From: Thermosynechococcus sp. HN-54
Lineage (GTDB): Bacteria > Cyanobacteriota > Cyanobacteriia > Thermosynechococcales > Thermosynechococcaceae
DNA length: 64,000 nucleotides
NCBI RefSeq assembly: GCF_023650955.1
Contig: NZ_CP098039.1
Span: 62,001 to 126,000, forward strand
Direction: 5' to 3'
The notes beneath the pieces are model-generated. The model ran no database searches and was not told the DNA's origin. It was given only the letters and a program-made list of their open reading frames with translations. Below, one piece after another: positions 45,364-59,539 of the stretch. The number at the start of each line of letters is the position of its first letter. Position 1 is the first letter of the stretch. The position numbers and the translations under genes were made by a program.

Positions 45364-46803
45364 ATGACTGCACCGAATTTGACTGCTATTTTGAATCAGA
45401 TTGATTTACCCCTCGATTGGCTAGGGCTGCGTTACGTTGAGGAGATTGTTACGACTCGCAGTGCTCGGGATGGTCATCCTGAAGTGAACCAGCGATCGCG
45501 CCAACGGGGTGTCATGGTCGAGGTGCTCGTCAATGGTCAATTTGCCTATACCGCAACCCCAGATTTGCACCCCAGTGTTATCCATCGGGCGATTCAGCAA
45601 GCCTATCAACAGGCGAAAACTGCTGCCCATTGGCGAGTCTTTAACTTTACCCCCGCTGCACGGGGCAAGGGCAAAGGACACTATCGATCGCCCCAACAGC
45701 AGCCCTTTGATCACCTTTCAGCAGCTGAGTTGAATCACCTCCTCAAGGACATTTGCCATAGCCTCAAGGTGAGTGATGAGATTGTGCAAACCCGTGCCTT
45801 TGTGCAAACCGTAGAAACCACCAGCCAGTGGCTCACTAGTGATGGCGGTGAAGTTGAACAGCAGTTTTATCAAGTGCTCACTGACATGAGCGCCACGGCT
45901 CAGGGGGCAGGGGTGGTTCAGCAGCGAACCGATCATGGTTGGCTAGCCCGCTGCTATCAAGGGGGGCTAGAGTGGCTCACTGCTGATCAATTGAGCGATC
46001 GCGCCCGCCACATTGGCGAGCAGGCCGTTGAACTCCTCAGTGCCCAAGAGTGCCCAGAAACAACAACAACGCTGGTACTTGCCCCCGATCAAATGATGCT
46101 GCAAATCCACGAGAGCATCGGCCACCCCCTAGAGCTAGACCGCATTTTGGGCGATGAACGCAACTATGCCGGCAGTAGCTTTATTCGCCTTGAGGACTTT
46201 GGTCAGCGGCAGTACGGTTCCCCCCTCTTGAATGTCACGTTTGATCCGACCGTTGCCGGTGAGCTGGCCAGCTACGCCTTTGATGACTTGGGGGTGCCGG
46301 CTGAACGCATCTATCTCATCAAGGAAGGACGCCTGCTGCGGGGTTTGGGCAGCCTTGAAAGTCAGCAGCGAGCCGGGGTTGCCGGAGTTGCCAATGCCCG
46401 TGCCTGTTCTTGGAATCGTCCCCCCATTGACCGTATGGCCAATCTGAATATCGAGCCGGGCACACAGTCCTTTGCCGAGATCATCGGCAACATTGAGTCA
46501 GGGGTGTACATGGAGTCCAATCGCTCTTGGTCAATTGATGATTATCGGCTCAAATTTCAGTTTGGCTGTGAATATGCCAAGCTCATTGAAAATGGCCGCC
46601 TCAGCCGCACACTGCGCAATCCCAACTACCGCGGTACTACGCCCGAATTTTGGCACAGTCTCATTGCCGTGGGCGATGCCTCCACCTTTGGTATTTTTGG
46701 TACACCATTTTGTGGCAAAGGCGAACCCAACCAAGCCATTCGTGTGGGTCATGCTTCCCCCGTCTGTGCTTTTGCCAATATCCAAGTCTTTGGTGGTGGT
46801 TAG
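45364..46803 (+). CDS. tldD: Metalloprotease TldD family protein
   Basis: A 479-residue TldD. The zinc-binding HESIGHPLE (His249-) follows the family HExxxH pattern, and C-terminal glycines (FGTPFCGKGEPNQAIRVG) match. TldD works with TldE/PmbA to cleave small unfolded peptides; the partner is not in this window. Ends just before the convergent tRNA-Leu. Confidence 0.9.
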   Translation: MTAPNLTAILNQIDLPLDWLGLRYVEEIVTTRSARDGHPEVNQRSRQRGVMVEVLVNGQFAYTATPDLHPSVIHRAIQQAYQQAKTAAHWRVFNFTPAARGKGKGHYRSPQQQPFDHLSAAELNHLLKDICHSLKVSDEIVQTRAFVQTVETTSQWLTSDGGEVEQQFYQVLTDMSATAQGAGVVQQRTDHGWLARCYQGGLEWLTADQLSDRARHIGEQAVELLSAQECPETTTTLVLAPDQMMLQIHESIGHPLELDRILGDERNYAGSSFIRLEDFGQRQYGSPLLNVTFDPTVAGELASYAFDDLGVPAERIYLIKEGRLLRGLGSLESQQRAGVAGVANARACSWNRPPIDRMANLNIEPGTQSFAEIIGNIESGVYMESNRSWSIDDYRLKFQFGCEYAKLIENGRLSRTLRNPNYRGTTPEFWHSLIAVGDASTFGIFGTPFCGKGEPNQAIRVGHASPVCAFANIQVFGGG

Positions 46804-46807
46804 TCAA

Positions 46808-46889
46808 TGGGCGAGGTCAGACTCGAACTGACATGGGGAAACCCCGCTACATTTTGAGTGTAGTGCGTCTACCATTTCGCCACTCGCCC
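46808..46889 (-). tRNA. tRNA-Leu (CAA)
   Basis: 82 bases on the minus strand. Acceptor GGGCGAG/CTCGCCC, anticodon stem CTACA/TGTAG with loop CTCAAAA, giving anticodon CAA. A long variable arm (CGGGGTTTCCCCA) and T loop AGTTCGAGTCT are present. Discriminator A; no CCA encoded. Confidence 0.95.
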
Positions 46890-46913
46890 TCAGATTTATT
46901 ACTATACCATGCT

Positions 46914-48581
46914 TTAGGACGACTGAGCCATCTCCAGAGCGTGACAAGCGCGATCCACAAGGGTCTGTAGGGCAGGAAGGTGCTCGGTGTGTTCTGAGTA
47001 GTACAAATTGGCATTGCCGCGATCGGTGTCCTCCCAAAACTTTGGCTGAGCGTGGCGCAGGCGATCGCAATTTTGCTGAAAGAGACGCTTAAACCCCGCC
47101 AATCCGAGAATCGCTGCATCCTCCACCATGTCTTCAACGATCCGCTGAGCAAAGTGCGCTTGCTGCCGCGCTAGGTAAAACAGGGCTAGCCCCATTTGCA
47201 GAAGGCGGACGCCTGTGCTTTTACCATAGGGGCGATCGCCATTTTGGGGGTGCCGCAGTTCCGGTGGGTTATCTAGGCGGAGCATTTCCTCCAGAAGTTC
47301 TAGTTGAAGCTGTTCCTCCCACTGCTGCTCGTTCACGAGGATCAAGACCTTTTTTAGCTCCGCCGCAAAGACATCAACAATGAAGTAGAGGGCAGGACTG
47401 TTTTGCGCCAACTCATACACCTCATTGCCATAAGCCCGCAGATAATTCACACATTTTTGAGTGAGCTGTGGCCGCTGGTAATGGACAAGACTTTCGATAA
47501 ACCGCCGATAGTGAAAGGCCAAGTTATAAAGATTGCGTGCCTCATTGTGACGGCTACCATGTTTGATGGCAAAGCGCATCATCGTATTGAAACGAATAAT
47601 GATTAAATCCAGCAAAGTGTCATCCCCCATACTGAGAATGCGGTGGGCGATCGCGCACATCTCAGACCCACACAGCGACGCTAGAGGAAACTGCTCCTCC
47701 TCCAAAAAGCGCACATAGGCATTTCCTAGTAGCCGAAAACACTTTTGCTCATAGAAGGTATGGTTCTCCTCAATCTGGCTAAATTGGTCAAACATCGTCT
47801 TGAAGGCAATATCCCCCATCACCGCACCGCTGAGGCGAAAGAAATAGGCTGGATAGTTGGGCTTGCAACTGATGTAGTGCTGAAGCAGTTCACTGACTGC
47901 GCCAATAATCTCGGCCTGCGCTCCCCGAAACGCCACATAGGCCAGCAAATCATCTAATTGGTTCAATCCCGCGATCAGGTGGGCTTGACTACGGCGCAAA
48001 AACTGCGGTTGATAGGACACCCCATCCTTAAGAACAACTCCGAGTTGCGTCATGTAGCGATACTGGTGGTGGTAAATTTGCTGCACGACACTTTCCGGTT
48101 GGATGGACTTAAGGATGTAAAAGATGTAGGGCAGCGCTGTCAAAATTGCCAAGGGCAAGAGGCCGTATAAATTCAACAGGATGCTGCCAACGGGATGCCT
48201 GCCCAAGTCCTGCAAAATCTTGATGTAGAAGATATGGGCACCCCCCAAAACCAAACACCAGACATAGATCAGGCTCGTCCAGTCCTGCATGTACAGTTCA
48301 GTAATCTTGGGAATATTTTGCGCCGCAATGGAAATCACAATGATTAACGTGCCGAGGGTAAGGCCAATCACCGACAGCCACACCTCTGGGGCAAAGCCAG
48401 TGTCAAAGGTACCGGCAACCAAGCCAGCAAAGAGCCTTGGGGCAGTTGCTTTCAGATGAGCGAGGACAAGGTTAGCACCGCTATCCAACAGGGCAAGGGC
48501 AGTCAGACTCAGACCAAAGGCCACCAGCGATCGCGGCAGATGGGGAGTGGTCAGGAACCAGCGGCGGAGTTGCTTCAGCAT
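46914..48581 (-). CDS. Large integral membrane protein of unknown function
   Basis: A 555-residue protein. The first about 165 residues hold four hydrophobic segments (SLVAFGLSLTALALLDSGAN, VWLSVIGLTLGTLIIVISIA, LIYVWCLVLGGAHIFYI, LNLYGLLPLAILTALPYIFYI). The remaining about 390 residues are soluble and mostly helical, with no motif I know. The layout resembles DUF2254-type membrane proteins, but I cannot confirm membership. Divergent from tRNA-Arg. Confidence 0.72.
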   Translation of the reverse strand: MLKQLRRWFLTTPHLPRSLVAFGLSLTALALLDSGANLVLAHLKATAPRLFAGLVAGTFDTGFAPEVWLSVIGLTLGTLIIVISIAAQNIPKITELYMQDWTSLIYVWCLVLGGAHIFYIKILQDLGRHPVGSILLNLYGLLPLAILTALPYIFYILKSIQPESVVQQIYHHQYRYMTQLGVVLKDGVSYQPQFLRRSQAHLIAGLNQLDDLLAYVAFRGAQAEIIGAVSELLQHYISCKPNYPAYFFRLSGAVMGDIAFKTMFDQFSQIEENHTFYEQKCFRLLGNAYVRFLEEEQFPLASLCGSEMCAIAHRILSMGDDTLLDLIIIRFNTMMRFAIKHGSRHNEARNLYNLAFHYRRFIESLVHYQRPQLTQKCVNYLRAYGNEVYELAQNSPALYFIVDVFAAELKKVLILVNEQQWEEQLQLELLEEMLRLDNPPELRHPQNGDRPYGKSTGVRLLQMGLALFYLARQQAHFAQRIVEDMVEDAAILGLAGFKRLFQQNCDRLRHAQPKFWEDTDRGNANLYYSEHTEHLPALQTLVDRACHALEMAQSS

Positions 48582-48694
48582 CTATCCGTTTGGGTCAAGG
48601 GTCTCCGTTCCCGACTATGGCACACCAAGGGACAAATTTTCTGTTCCCCCTTTGATATCTCTGAGAATTCATGCTAGGATAATGTTCCTGACTT

Positions 48695-48768
48695 GGGCTT
48701 GTAGCTTAGTGGATTAGAGCGGCTGACTACGGATCAGCAGGTCGGGGGTTCGAGTCCCTCCAAGCCCG
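48695..48768 (+). tRNA. tRNA-Arg (ACG)
   Basis: 74 bases. Acceptor GGGCTTG/CAAGCCC, anticodon stem GCTGA/TCAGC with loop CTACGGA, giving anticodon ACG (read as ICG after deamination). T loop GGTTCGAGTCC; discriminator G; no CCA encoded. Insertion sequence remnants lie directly downstream. Confidence 0.96.
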
Positions 48769-48795
48769 TAAAAATTTACCAAAAAAATTGGGTCT

Positions 48796-49035
48796 AAAGC
48801 CCTGCCCTGCTACGCACAACCTAACGGTCTATAGGGTGGCTTTATATAGTCTTTTATGGGATAAAATAAACCCATGCTAGTCAAAGAAGCCAAGCTCCTG
48901 CACCGGTCTCCAGCGCAATACCAAACCCTCGATGAAGCTATCCGCACTGCACAGTTCATTCGCAACAAGTGCATTCGCTACTGGATGGATCATCAGGGAG
49001 TCGGTAAATCCGCTCTTTATACCCTCTCTAACCGT
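48796..49035 (+). mobile_element. IS200/IS605-type element, left-end remnant
   Basis: AAAGCC-CTG-CCCT (48796-48808) can fold on AGGG-T-GGCTTT (48833-48843), the subterminal hairpin expected at the left end of IS200/IS605 elements. It lies just before the truncated tnpB start. The right end is missing; a second IS remnant begins at about 49035. Confidence 0.6.
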
Positions 49036-49041
49036 CTTTAG
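48874..49041 (+). pseudogene. Truncated TnpB (IS200/IS605 OrfB), N-terminal fragment
   Basis: 55 codons: MLVKEAKLLHRSPAQYQTLD, EAIRTAQFIRNKCIRYWMDH and GVGKSALYTLSNRL. This is the typical N-terminus of cyanobacterial TnpB proteins, RNA-guided nucleases of about 400 residues encoded by IS605-like elements. The RuvC catalytic region is absent, so the fragment cannot be active. The frame stops where the second element joins. Confidence 0.82.
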
Positions 49042-49516
49042 TCACTTTAGGCAGATGAAAAGATACGTTGCTGGTTCCATTGATGCAAAAGTGGACAAAT
49101 AAAGGCATTCATCTGATGAATGAGTTGGGCAAAGCCAAACTGTAACGATGGCATCGGAAAGACCCCTAACCAGCGCTTCAGCCCATTGAAGCAAATTAGG
49201 GGTTGGATAATCAGTCGCAGGTTGTTTAATAAGTTCTTCCACCTCCGTTGGTTATTCCACCCAGGATGCTGCGCAAACTGCTGCTGGGTGAGCGGACACG
49301 ACTCGTTGAAATTGCTCAGCAAATAAACTGGCCATCAGAAACGCCCTCATGACTAACTCCCACCATTGCTCGATTTGCTCATAACGGGTCATGCGAAAGT
49401 CCGCCAAGGCATCTTTTCTACAAACTGAAGGGTGGGTTGAGCAGGTCTGCTGGTAGACATAGGTTCCTCGATAGTTTCTGCCTATTCTAAATTTCTTCTC
49501 TTAATGTGACTCAAGA
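49035..49516 (-). mobile_element. Internally deleted insertion sequence with terminal inverted repeats (MITE-like)
   Basis: TCTTTAGTCACTTTA (49035-49049) matches the reverse complement of 49502-49516 (TCTTGAGTCACATTA) at 13 of 15 positions. Between them lies a shortened transposase gene on the minus strand. The total of about 480 bases is far below a full-length element. No target-site duplication is evident. Confidence 0.66.
49047..49460 (-). pseudogene. Decayed transposase (IS4/IS701-like)
   Basis: ATG at 49460 opens MSTSRPAQPTLQFVEKMPWR, an apparent transposase N-terminus that soon stops. Another frame continues ALADFRMTRYEQIEQWWELV, and from about 49322 a third frame gives LTQQQFAQHPGWNNQRRWKN to FPMPSLQFGFAQLIHQMNAF, the C-terminal part of cyanobacterial transposases. 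The catalytic middle is deleted and frameshifts are present, so it is non-functional. Family placement (IS4 superfamily, IS701-like) is from the C-terminal resemblance. Confidence 0.72.
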
Positions 49517-49619
49517 GGGATATACCTGAATATTTTGCGAGAAAGGTGTTAGATAAATTGCGATATGTGCAACTAGAACTGAGTCGGCGGTGTTCGATTG
49601 CCTTGAACTCTCTTGATGC

Positions 49620-50543
49620 TTAAAAGTTATCTTCTGCCGCAGAACTGTGCCGTTGGCTGTGAACCTCTGCCAGTTGCTCCTCTAGGGTGGTGGCTTGCAG
49701 CCAATGAATCCCCGGTTCTGCTCGAAACCATGTCCGCTGACGTTTAGCAAATTGCTGTGTGTGCTGCACTGTGAGGGCAATAGCCTCCGCGAGTGTGACT
49801 TCTCCCCGCAGATATTGGCGCATTTCGCGATAGCCCAGTGTATCTAATAGGGGCAGTTCATCACCGTACTGTGCTTGCAGTTGCCGAATTTCATCGAGCC
49901 ATCCCATGGCTAGCATCTGGTGGGTGCGTTCTTCAATCCGTGCCCGCTGCTGTTGGCGATCGCCCCCCGCTAGGGCAAAGTACCAAATCGGGTAGGGAGG
50001 CGGTTCACGTCGCTGCTGCTGGCTGAGGGGCACCCCCGTTACGTAATAGACTTCCAAGGCCCGCAGGGTACGCACTTGATCGTGGGCATGGATGCGTTGC
50101 GCCGCCAGAGGATCCACCTGCTGGAGCCATTGATAGCATTCCTGCTGCCCCAGCGCCATCAACTGTGCCCGTAGATGTGGTTGCGGTGGGACTTGGGGCA
50201 TCGTCAGCCCCTGGGTAATACTGCGGATGTACAAGCCTGTCCCCCCCACCAAGAGGGGCGTGATTCCTTGGGCGTGGTAGTGGGCAATCAGGGCTTGGGC
50301 TTTGGCTTGGTAAATCGCTAGGGTCAAAGTATCGCGGGGGTCACAAATATCAATGAGGTGGTGAGGCACCTGCTGTTGCTGGGCTGGGGTGGGCTTGGCG
50401 GTGCCAATATCAAAGCCGCGATAGACTTGGCGGGAGTCGGCACTCAAAATCACACTGTTCAATTGCTGCGCGAGGGCGATCGCCAGCACCGTTTTACCTG
50501 TGGCCGTTGCCCCCCCGATAACAATTAGCCCTGCATCCCCCAC
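49620..50543 (-). CDS. miaA: tRNA dimethylallyltransferase MiaA
   Basis: A 307-residue enzyme that adds a dimethylallyl group to A37 of tRNAs reading UNN codons. The P-loop GGATATGKT, then SADSRQVYRGFDIGTAKPT and PLLVGGTGLYIRSI, and the FAKRQRTWFR C-terminal block are diagnostic. The gene is divergent from gyrB, with 126 bases between the starts; that gap has a TAAAAT (50593-50598) as a possible -10. Confidence 0.94.
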   Translation of the reverse strand: MGDAGLIVIGGATATGKTVLAIALAQQLNSVILSADSRQVYRGFDIGTAKPTPAQQQQVPHHLIDICDPRDTLTLAIYQAKAQALIAHYHAQGITPLLVGGTGLYIRSITQGLTMPQVPPQPHLRAQLMALGQQECYQWLQQVDPLAAQRIHAHDQVRTLRALEVYYVTGVPLSQQQRREPPPYPIWYFALAGGDRQQQRARIEERTHQMLAMGWLDEIRQLQAQYGDELPLLDTLGYREMRQYLRGEVTLAEAIALTVQHTQQFAKRQRTWFRAEPGIHWLQATTLEEQLAEVHSQRHSSAAEDNF

Positions 50544-50660
50544 TCAAATACAGCCTGAAAATTTCCTAGAATCGCCTATAACCCTTATGTGCTAAAATTT
50601 AGGTCAGATTTGACATTTAGGCAAGTAAAGACGCATTTGCCTCGATTCTATAGCAGTTAG

Positions 50661-55541
<4,881 letters not shown>

Positions 55542-55757
55542 CGCTGAGCCTCCAGAATAGATGTGCTATAGTAGCTCTAGTTTGGCTGCGACGTTGGTGA
55601 CTGCCAATATTGTTTTGTGATCTACAATTGCAAAACATTTGGGAATCAACACTGTGGGCGGCAGTAAACTGGTCTTCGAGCCAGAAACTTCTAAGTCTGC
55701 GGTTAGCATTCCCCCCTAGTCTTTACTAGGTCATAAACTGAGGTAAAACGGCGTCGC

Positions 55758-55776
55758 GGTTAGACTTTTCCTAACC
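55758..55776 (+). promoter_or_regulatory. Hairpin abutting the rluE start codon
   Basis: GGTTAG (55758-55763) and CTAACC (55771-55776) form a 6-bp stem with a 7-base loop ending exactly at the ATG. No Shine-Dalgarno motif lies in the loop. A second perfect hairpin, CCTAGT/ACTAGG (55715-55730), lies 28 bases upstream. A role in translation control is inference. Confidence 0.35.
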
Positions 55777-56394
55777 ATGAATCATCGCTACATTCTTCTG
55801 TACAAGCCCTATCGGGTTTTGTGCCAGTTTCAAGATCAAGAGGGGCGGTCTACCCTCAAGGATTACGTGCCAGTTCCCAATATCTATCCCGCCGGACGAT
55901 TGGACTATGACAGTGAGGGACTGGTTTTGCTGACTAACGATGGCTGGTTGCAACACCGCTTGACGGCTCCCCGCTATGGCCATCCGCGCACCTATTGGGT
56001 GCAAGTGGAAGGTGACCCCAGCCCAGCAGCCTTGACTCAATTAGCAGCAGGCGTTGTCATCCAAGGCTATCGCACGCGACCTGCCATTGTAGAACTCCTA
56101 GAACAAGAGCCACCCTTACCCCCTAGGGAGCCGCCCATTCGTTATCGCCGTTCTATTCCTACCCACTGGTTGAGTCTGACATTGCGGGAAGGTCGCAATC
56201 GCCAAGTTCGCCGCATGACGGCTGCGGTGGGGTTACCCACTCTGCGCTTGGTACGGGTGGCGATCGCCAACCTGCAATTGGGTGACCTTGCCCCCGGCGA
56301 ATGGCGAGAGATTTTGCCCCAAGAACGGCAAGCCCTTTGGCAATCCTGCGGTCGGCGACCGGCTCGATTTGCTGAGCATTCCTTAATCACTTAA
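55777..56394 (+). CDS. rluE: Pseudouridine synthase of the RsuA/RluE family
   Basis: A 205-residue enzyme with the catalytic aspartate in [19 protein letters not shown] and the later [20 protein letters not shown] block. It lacks an N-terminal S4 domain, as in RluE, which makes pseudouridine in 23S rRNA. The exact target cannot be read from sequence. A hairpin abuts its ATG. Confidence 0.83.
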   Translation: MNHRYILLYKPYRVLCQFQDQEGRSTLKDYVPVPNIYPAGRLDYDSEGLVLLTNDGWLQHRLTAPRYGHPRTYWVQVEGDPSPAALTQLAAGVVIQGYRTRPAIVELLEQEPPLPPREPPIRYRRSIPTHWLSLTLREGRNRQVRRMTAAVGLPTLRLVRVAIANLQLGDLAPGEWREILPQERQALWQSCGRRPARFAEHSLIT

Positions 56395-56465
56395 GGCGTC
56401 TATATTAAATTAGGATGAGGTAATAGTTGTTATTTTTAACTTCACTGCATTCACGAGGTCGTTCC

Positions 56466-57629
56466 ATGGGACATCCGTTTCTCAGCAAAATTGGTCGTCC
56501 ATGGCTGATCGGGGGGGCGATCTCCGTCGGATTAGGAAGTTTAGTATTCAGTTTGAACTATTGGCAGCAGCTTCAACGTGCCAATGAAGAACAAGAAATT
56601 CAGGCAGCCCTTGCCAATCCTATGAGCGATCGCATTACAGCGCTGGGTCGCTTGGAACCGGAAGGGGAAGTTGTCGCTATCAGTGCCCCCTCGATGACCG
56701 AACGATTAGGGCAATTGCTAGTACGCGAGGGCGATCGCGTGGTGGCCGGTCAACCCCTTGCCTATTTAGATACCTATCCGGAGCGCAAAGCCGAACGCGA
56801 TTTGGCCGCCAGTCAGTTGCAGGAAGCCCGCCTACGCTATGAAGCCGAAACCCGCTTAGCCCTTGCTCAAATTGCCGAAGCCGAACGCCGTCGCGATCGC
56901 GCCAATGAACCGGCGATTGCCGCCATTCAAGCCCAGCAGGCCACGATTCAACGCATCCAAGCGGAACTTGAGACCGCCAATCGGGAGTATCAGCGCTTTG
57001 CCCAACTCTTTGCCGATGGGGCAGTGTCGCAACAGGATCTCGACGATCGCACTGTCCGCGTCCGTAGCCTACAGGAAGAACTACGCAACGCCCAAGCCAA
57101 CCTTGTTCGCCTGCAGGAAGAGCGCCGCACCGAACTCGCCACTACAACCGCTCAGATCGAAGCGGCTCAAGCCAATCTCGAACGGGTGCAAACCCAAGTG
57201 CAACTCCTCTCAGCGGAACGGAATTTGCAACTGGCGGAAGCCCGCCTTGAGCGTACTATTATTCGGGCGCCGCAGAATGGCCGTGTTCTGCGCATCCACA
57301 CCCGTGCTGGCGAAACCATTAACGAACGCGGCATTCTCGAACTGGGCAATACCGATCAAATGTATGCCGTTGCTGAAGTCTATGAAACCGATGTCCCCCG
57401 TGTGCGGGTGGGTCAGCGGGCTGAAATCCGCAGCAGTGCACTGAGTGCCCCCATTACTGGCCGTGTAGCGCAAGTGGGTCTGGTGGTGGCTAAAAATGAT
57501 GTAACCGATACCGATCCAGCCGCAAAAACAGATGCGCGAGTTGTGGAAGTGAAAATTCGCCTTGATAACAGTGAGCCAGTGGCAGGTCTGACGAATATGC
57601 AAGTGGAAATTGCCATGGATCCGCGCTGA
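56466..57629 (+). CDS. devB: DevB-type membrane fusion protein of an ABC exporter
   Basis: A 387-residue HlyD-family periplasmic adaptor. An N-terminal span (LIGGAISVGLGSLVFSLNYW) leads to a barrel-sandwich half (GDRVVAGQPLAYLDTYP), a long coiled coil (about residues 115-260) and the second half (RTIIRAPQNGRVLRIHTRAGE). It links the inner-membrane DevCA complex to a TolC-like outer-membrane channel. I use the ATG at 56466 (GAGG at good spacing), not the upstream TTG. First gene of devBCA; devC begins ten bases after its stop. Confidence 0.9.
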   Translation: MGHPFLSKIGRPWLIGGAISVGLGSLVFSLNYWQQLQRANEEQEIQAALANPMSDRITALGRLEPEGEVVAISAPSMTERLGQLLVREGDRVVAGQPLAYLDTYPERKAERDLAASQLQEARLRYEAETRLALAQIAEAERRRDRANEPAIAAIQAQQATIQRIQAELETANREYQRFAQLFADGAVSQQDLDDRTVRVRSLQEELRNAQANLVRLQEERRTELATTTAQIEAAQANLERVQTQVQLLSAERNLQLAEARLERTIIRAPQNGRVLRIHTRAGETINERGILELGNTDQMYAVAEVYETDVPRVRVGQRAEIRSSALSAPITGRVAQVGLVVAKNDVTDTDPAAKTDARVVEVKIRLDNSEPVAGLTNMQVEIAMDPR

Positions 57630-57638
57630 GGTTCAAGG

Positions 57639-58793
57639 ATGATTTTTGCAATTCCCTTGGGTTGGTTACAACTGATTCGGGAGCGAATTCGCCTCTTGGT
57701 GGCGATCGCTGGCATTGCCTTTGCGGTGGTGCTGATGCTGATGCAGTTTGGCTTTCGTGATGCTCTCTTTAAGGCGGCAGTGCGCTTCCACGAGAGCTTA
57801 AACACCGATATTGTCCTCATTAGTCCCCAATCCACCGCGCTGATTGCCATGCGCAGCTTTCCCCGGCGGCGACTCTACCAAGCAGCGGGCTTTGAAGGGG
57901 TCAAGTCCGTTTCTCCCCTTTACCTGAGTTTTGGTCTCTGGCGCAATCCCATTAACAAAAGTACTCGCCAACTGATGGTAATTGGCGTGGATCCGATGGC
58001 GGTGTCCATTTCCGTCTCCGATACCCCCCATTGGCAGGATGCCATTAAGCTAGCGGATCACGTTCTTTTTGATGCCCAATCGCGAGCCGAGTTTGGTCCG
58101 ATTCCTGAGCTATACCGCCAAGGGGAAGAGGTCACGACTGAAGTCTCTGGCCGCAAAATCACTGTGGCAGGCTTGTTTCGCATGGGAGCCAACTTTGGTG
58201 CCGATGGTAATTTGCTCACGAGCGATTTGAACTTTTTGCGCCTTTTCCCCGAACGTAATCCGGGGCTGATTGATGTGGGTTTAGTACGGGTGCAGCCGGG
58301 GGTAAATACCAAGGCACTGGCACGGCGGATGAATGCTTCCCTCGGGAATGATGTGCTGGTGATGACCCGTGAGGAGTTTGCTGCGTTTGAGCGTAGGTAT
58401 TGGGAAAACAGTACCTCCATTGGCTTTATTTTCTCCCTTGGTGCCCTGATGGGATTTATCGTTGGCTCTGTGATTGTCTATCAAATTCTCTACACCGATG
58501 TCACGGATCACTTGGCGGAGTATGCCACCCTCAAGGCCATGGGCTACCGCGATCTGTTCTTCTATGGCGTAGTCATGCAGGAGTCCTTGATTCTTTCCTG
58601 TATGGGCTATATTCCCGGATTCATCGTTTCGTTTTTACTCTATATCGTCATTGCCGATGCCACATCACTGCCAGTGTGGATGACAGTAGAGCGCGCCAGC
58701 TTGGTCTTTACCCTCACGGTGCTGATGTGTACCCTTTCAGGGGCGATCGCTATGCGGCGAATCCAAGCGGCTGATCCTGCCGATATTTTCTAG
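57639..58793 (+). CDS. devC: DevC-type ABC exporter permease
   Basis: A 384-residue FtsX-like permease: an N-terminal span (LLVAIAGIAFAVVLMLMQFG), an about 220-residue extracytoplasmic domain, and three C-terminal spans (FIFSLGALMGFIVGSVIVYQ, ESLILSCMGYIPGFIVSFLL, LVFTLTVLMCTLSGAIAMRR). The DALFKAAVRFHESLNTDIVL start is typical of DevC. In Anabaena DevBCA exports heterocyst glycolipids; close paralogues in unicellular cyanobacteria export other lipids or compounds, so the substrate here is open. Confidence 0.92.
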   Translation: MIFAIPLGWLQLIRERIRLLVAIAGIAFAVVLMLMQFGFRDALFKAAVRFHESLNTDIVLISPQSTALIAMRSFPRRRLYQAAGFEGVKSVSPLYLSFGLWRNPINKSTRQLMVIGVDPMAVSISVSDTPHWQDAIKLADHVLFDAQSRAEFGPIPELYRQGEEVTTEVSGRKITVAGLFRMGANFGADGNLLTSDLNFLRLFPERNPGLIDVGLVRVQPGVNTKALARRMNASLGNDVLVMTREEFAAFERRYWENSTSIGFIFSLGALMGFIVGSVIVYQILYTDVTDHLAEYATLKAMGYRDLFFYGVVMQESLILSCMGYIPGFIVSFLLYIVIADATSLPVWMTVERASLVFTLTVLMCTLSGAIAMRRIQAADPADIF

Positions 58794-58802
58794 GATGGTG
58801 TT

Positions 58803-59498
58803 ATGGAGCCAGTGATTCACATCCAAGGCCTCAATCACTACTTTGGTCAAGGGCAACTGCGCAAGCAAATTCTCTTTGATCTGTATGCTCGCATTGAGGC
58901 GGGTGAAATTGTGATTATGACCGGGCCTTCGGGGTCAGGGAAAACCACACTTCTAACTCTGATTGGCGCCTTGCGATCGGCCCAAGAGGGCAGTCTGCGG
59001 GTTCTGGGTCAGGAACTCCGTAACGCCACCAAAGAGCAACAGATTCAAATTCGTCGCCAAACAGGCTACATCTTCCAAGGTCACAATCTGCTCCATGCCC
59101 TGACCGCTCGCCAAAATGTGCAGATGGCGCTGGATTTGCAACCCCAGCTGAGTCCACAGGAAGTTCGAGAACGAGTGGAAGCAATGCTCTGTGCCGTCGG
59201 CCTTGGAGACCGCCTCGATTACTATCCCCATGAACTCTCGGGGGGGCAAAAGCAACGGGTGGCGATCGCCCGCGCTCTTGTGGGACACCCCAAAATTGTT
59301 CTAGCAGATGAACCCACGGCTGCCCTCGATAAAAAATCTGGTCGCGACGTGGTGGAAATCATGCGTACCCTTGCCCGCGAACAGGGCTGCACCATTTTAA
59401 TTGTGACCCACGATAACCGTATTCTCGATGTCGCCGATCGCATTATTCACATGGAAGATGGCCGCCTCTCAGAAACCACGATTGGCATTTCCGCCTAG
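58803..59498 (+). CDS. devA: DevA-type ABC exporter ATP-binding protein
   Basis: A 231-residue ATPase: Walker A GPSGSGKTTLL, signature LSGGQKQRVAIARAL, Walker B KIVLADEPTAALD and the switch TILIVTHDNRI. It powers the DevBC exporter. It starts nine bases after devC, completing a tight devBCA operon. Confidence 0.93.
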   Translation: MEPVIHIQGLNHYFGQGQLRKQILFDLYARIEAGEIVIMTGPSGSGKTTLLTLIGALRSAQEGSLRVLGQELRNATKEQQIQIRRQTGYIFQGHNLLHALTARQNVQMALDLQPQLSPQEVRERVEAMLCAVGLGDRLDYYPHELSGGQKQRVAIARALVGHPKIVLADEPTAALDKKSGRDVVEIMRTLAREQGCTILIVTHDNRILDVADRIIHMEDGRLSETTIGISA

Positions 59499-59539
59499 CC
59501 TAGAATAGAGGCAGGCAGTGCAGGGCAAATCCGCTGATC

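Noticed and set aside
49120-49326. A plus-strand frame over the IS remnant
   Set aside because: The minus strand there encodes recognisable transposase sequence, so this is its complement.
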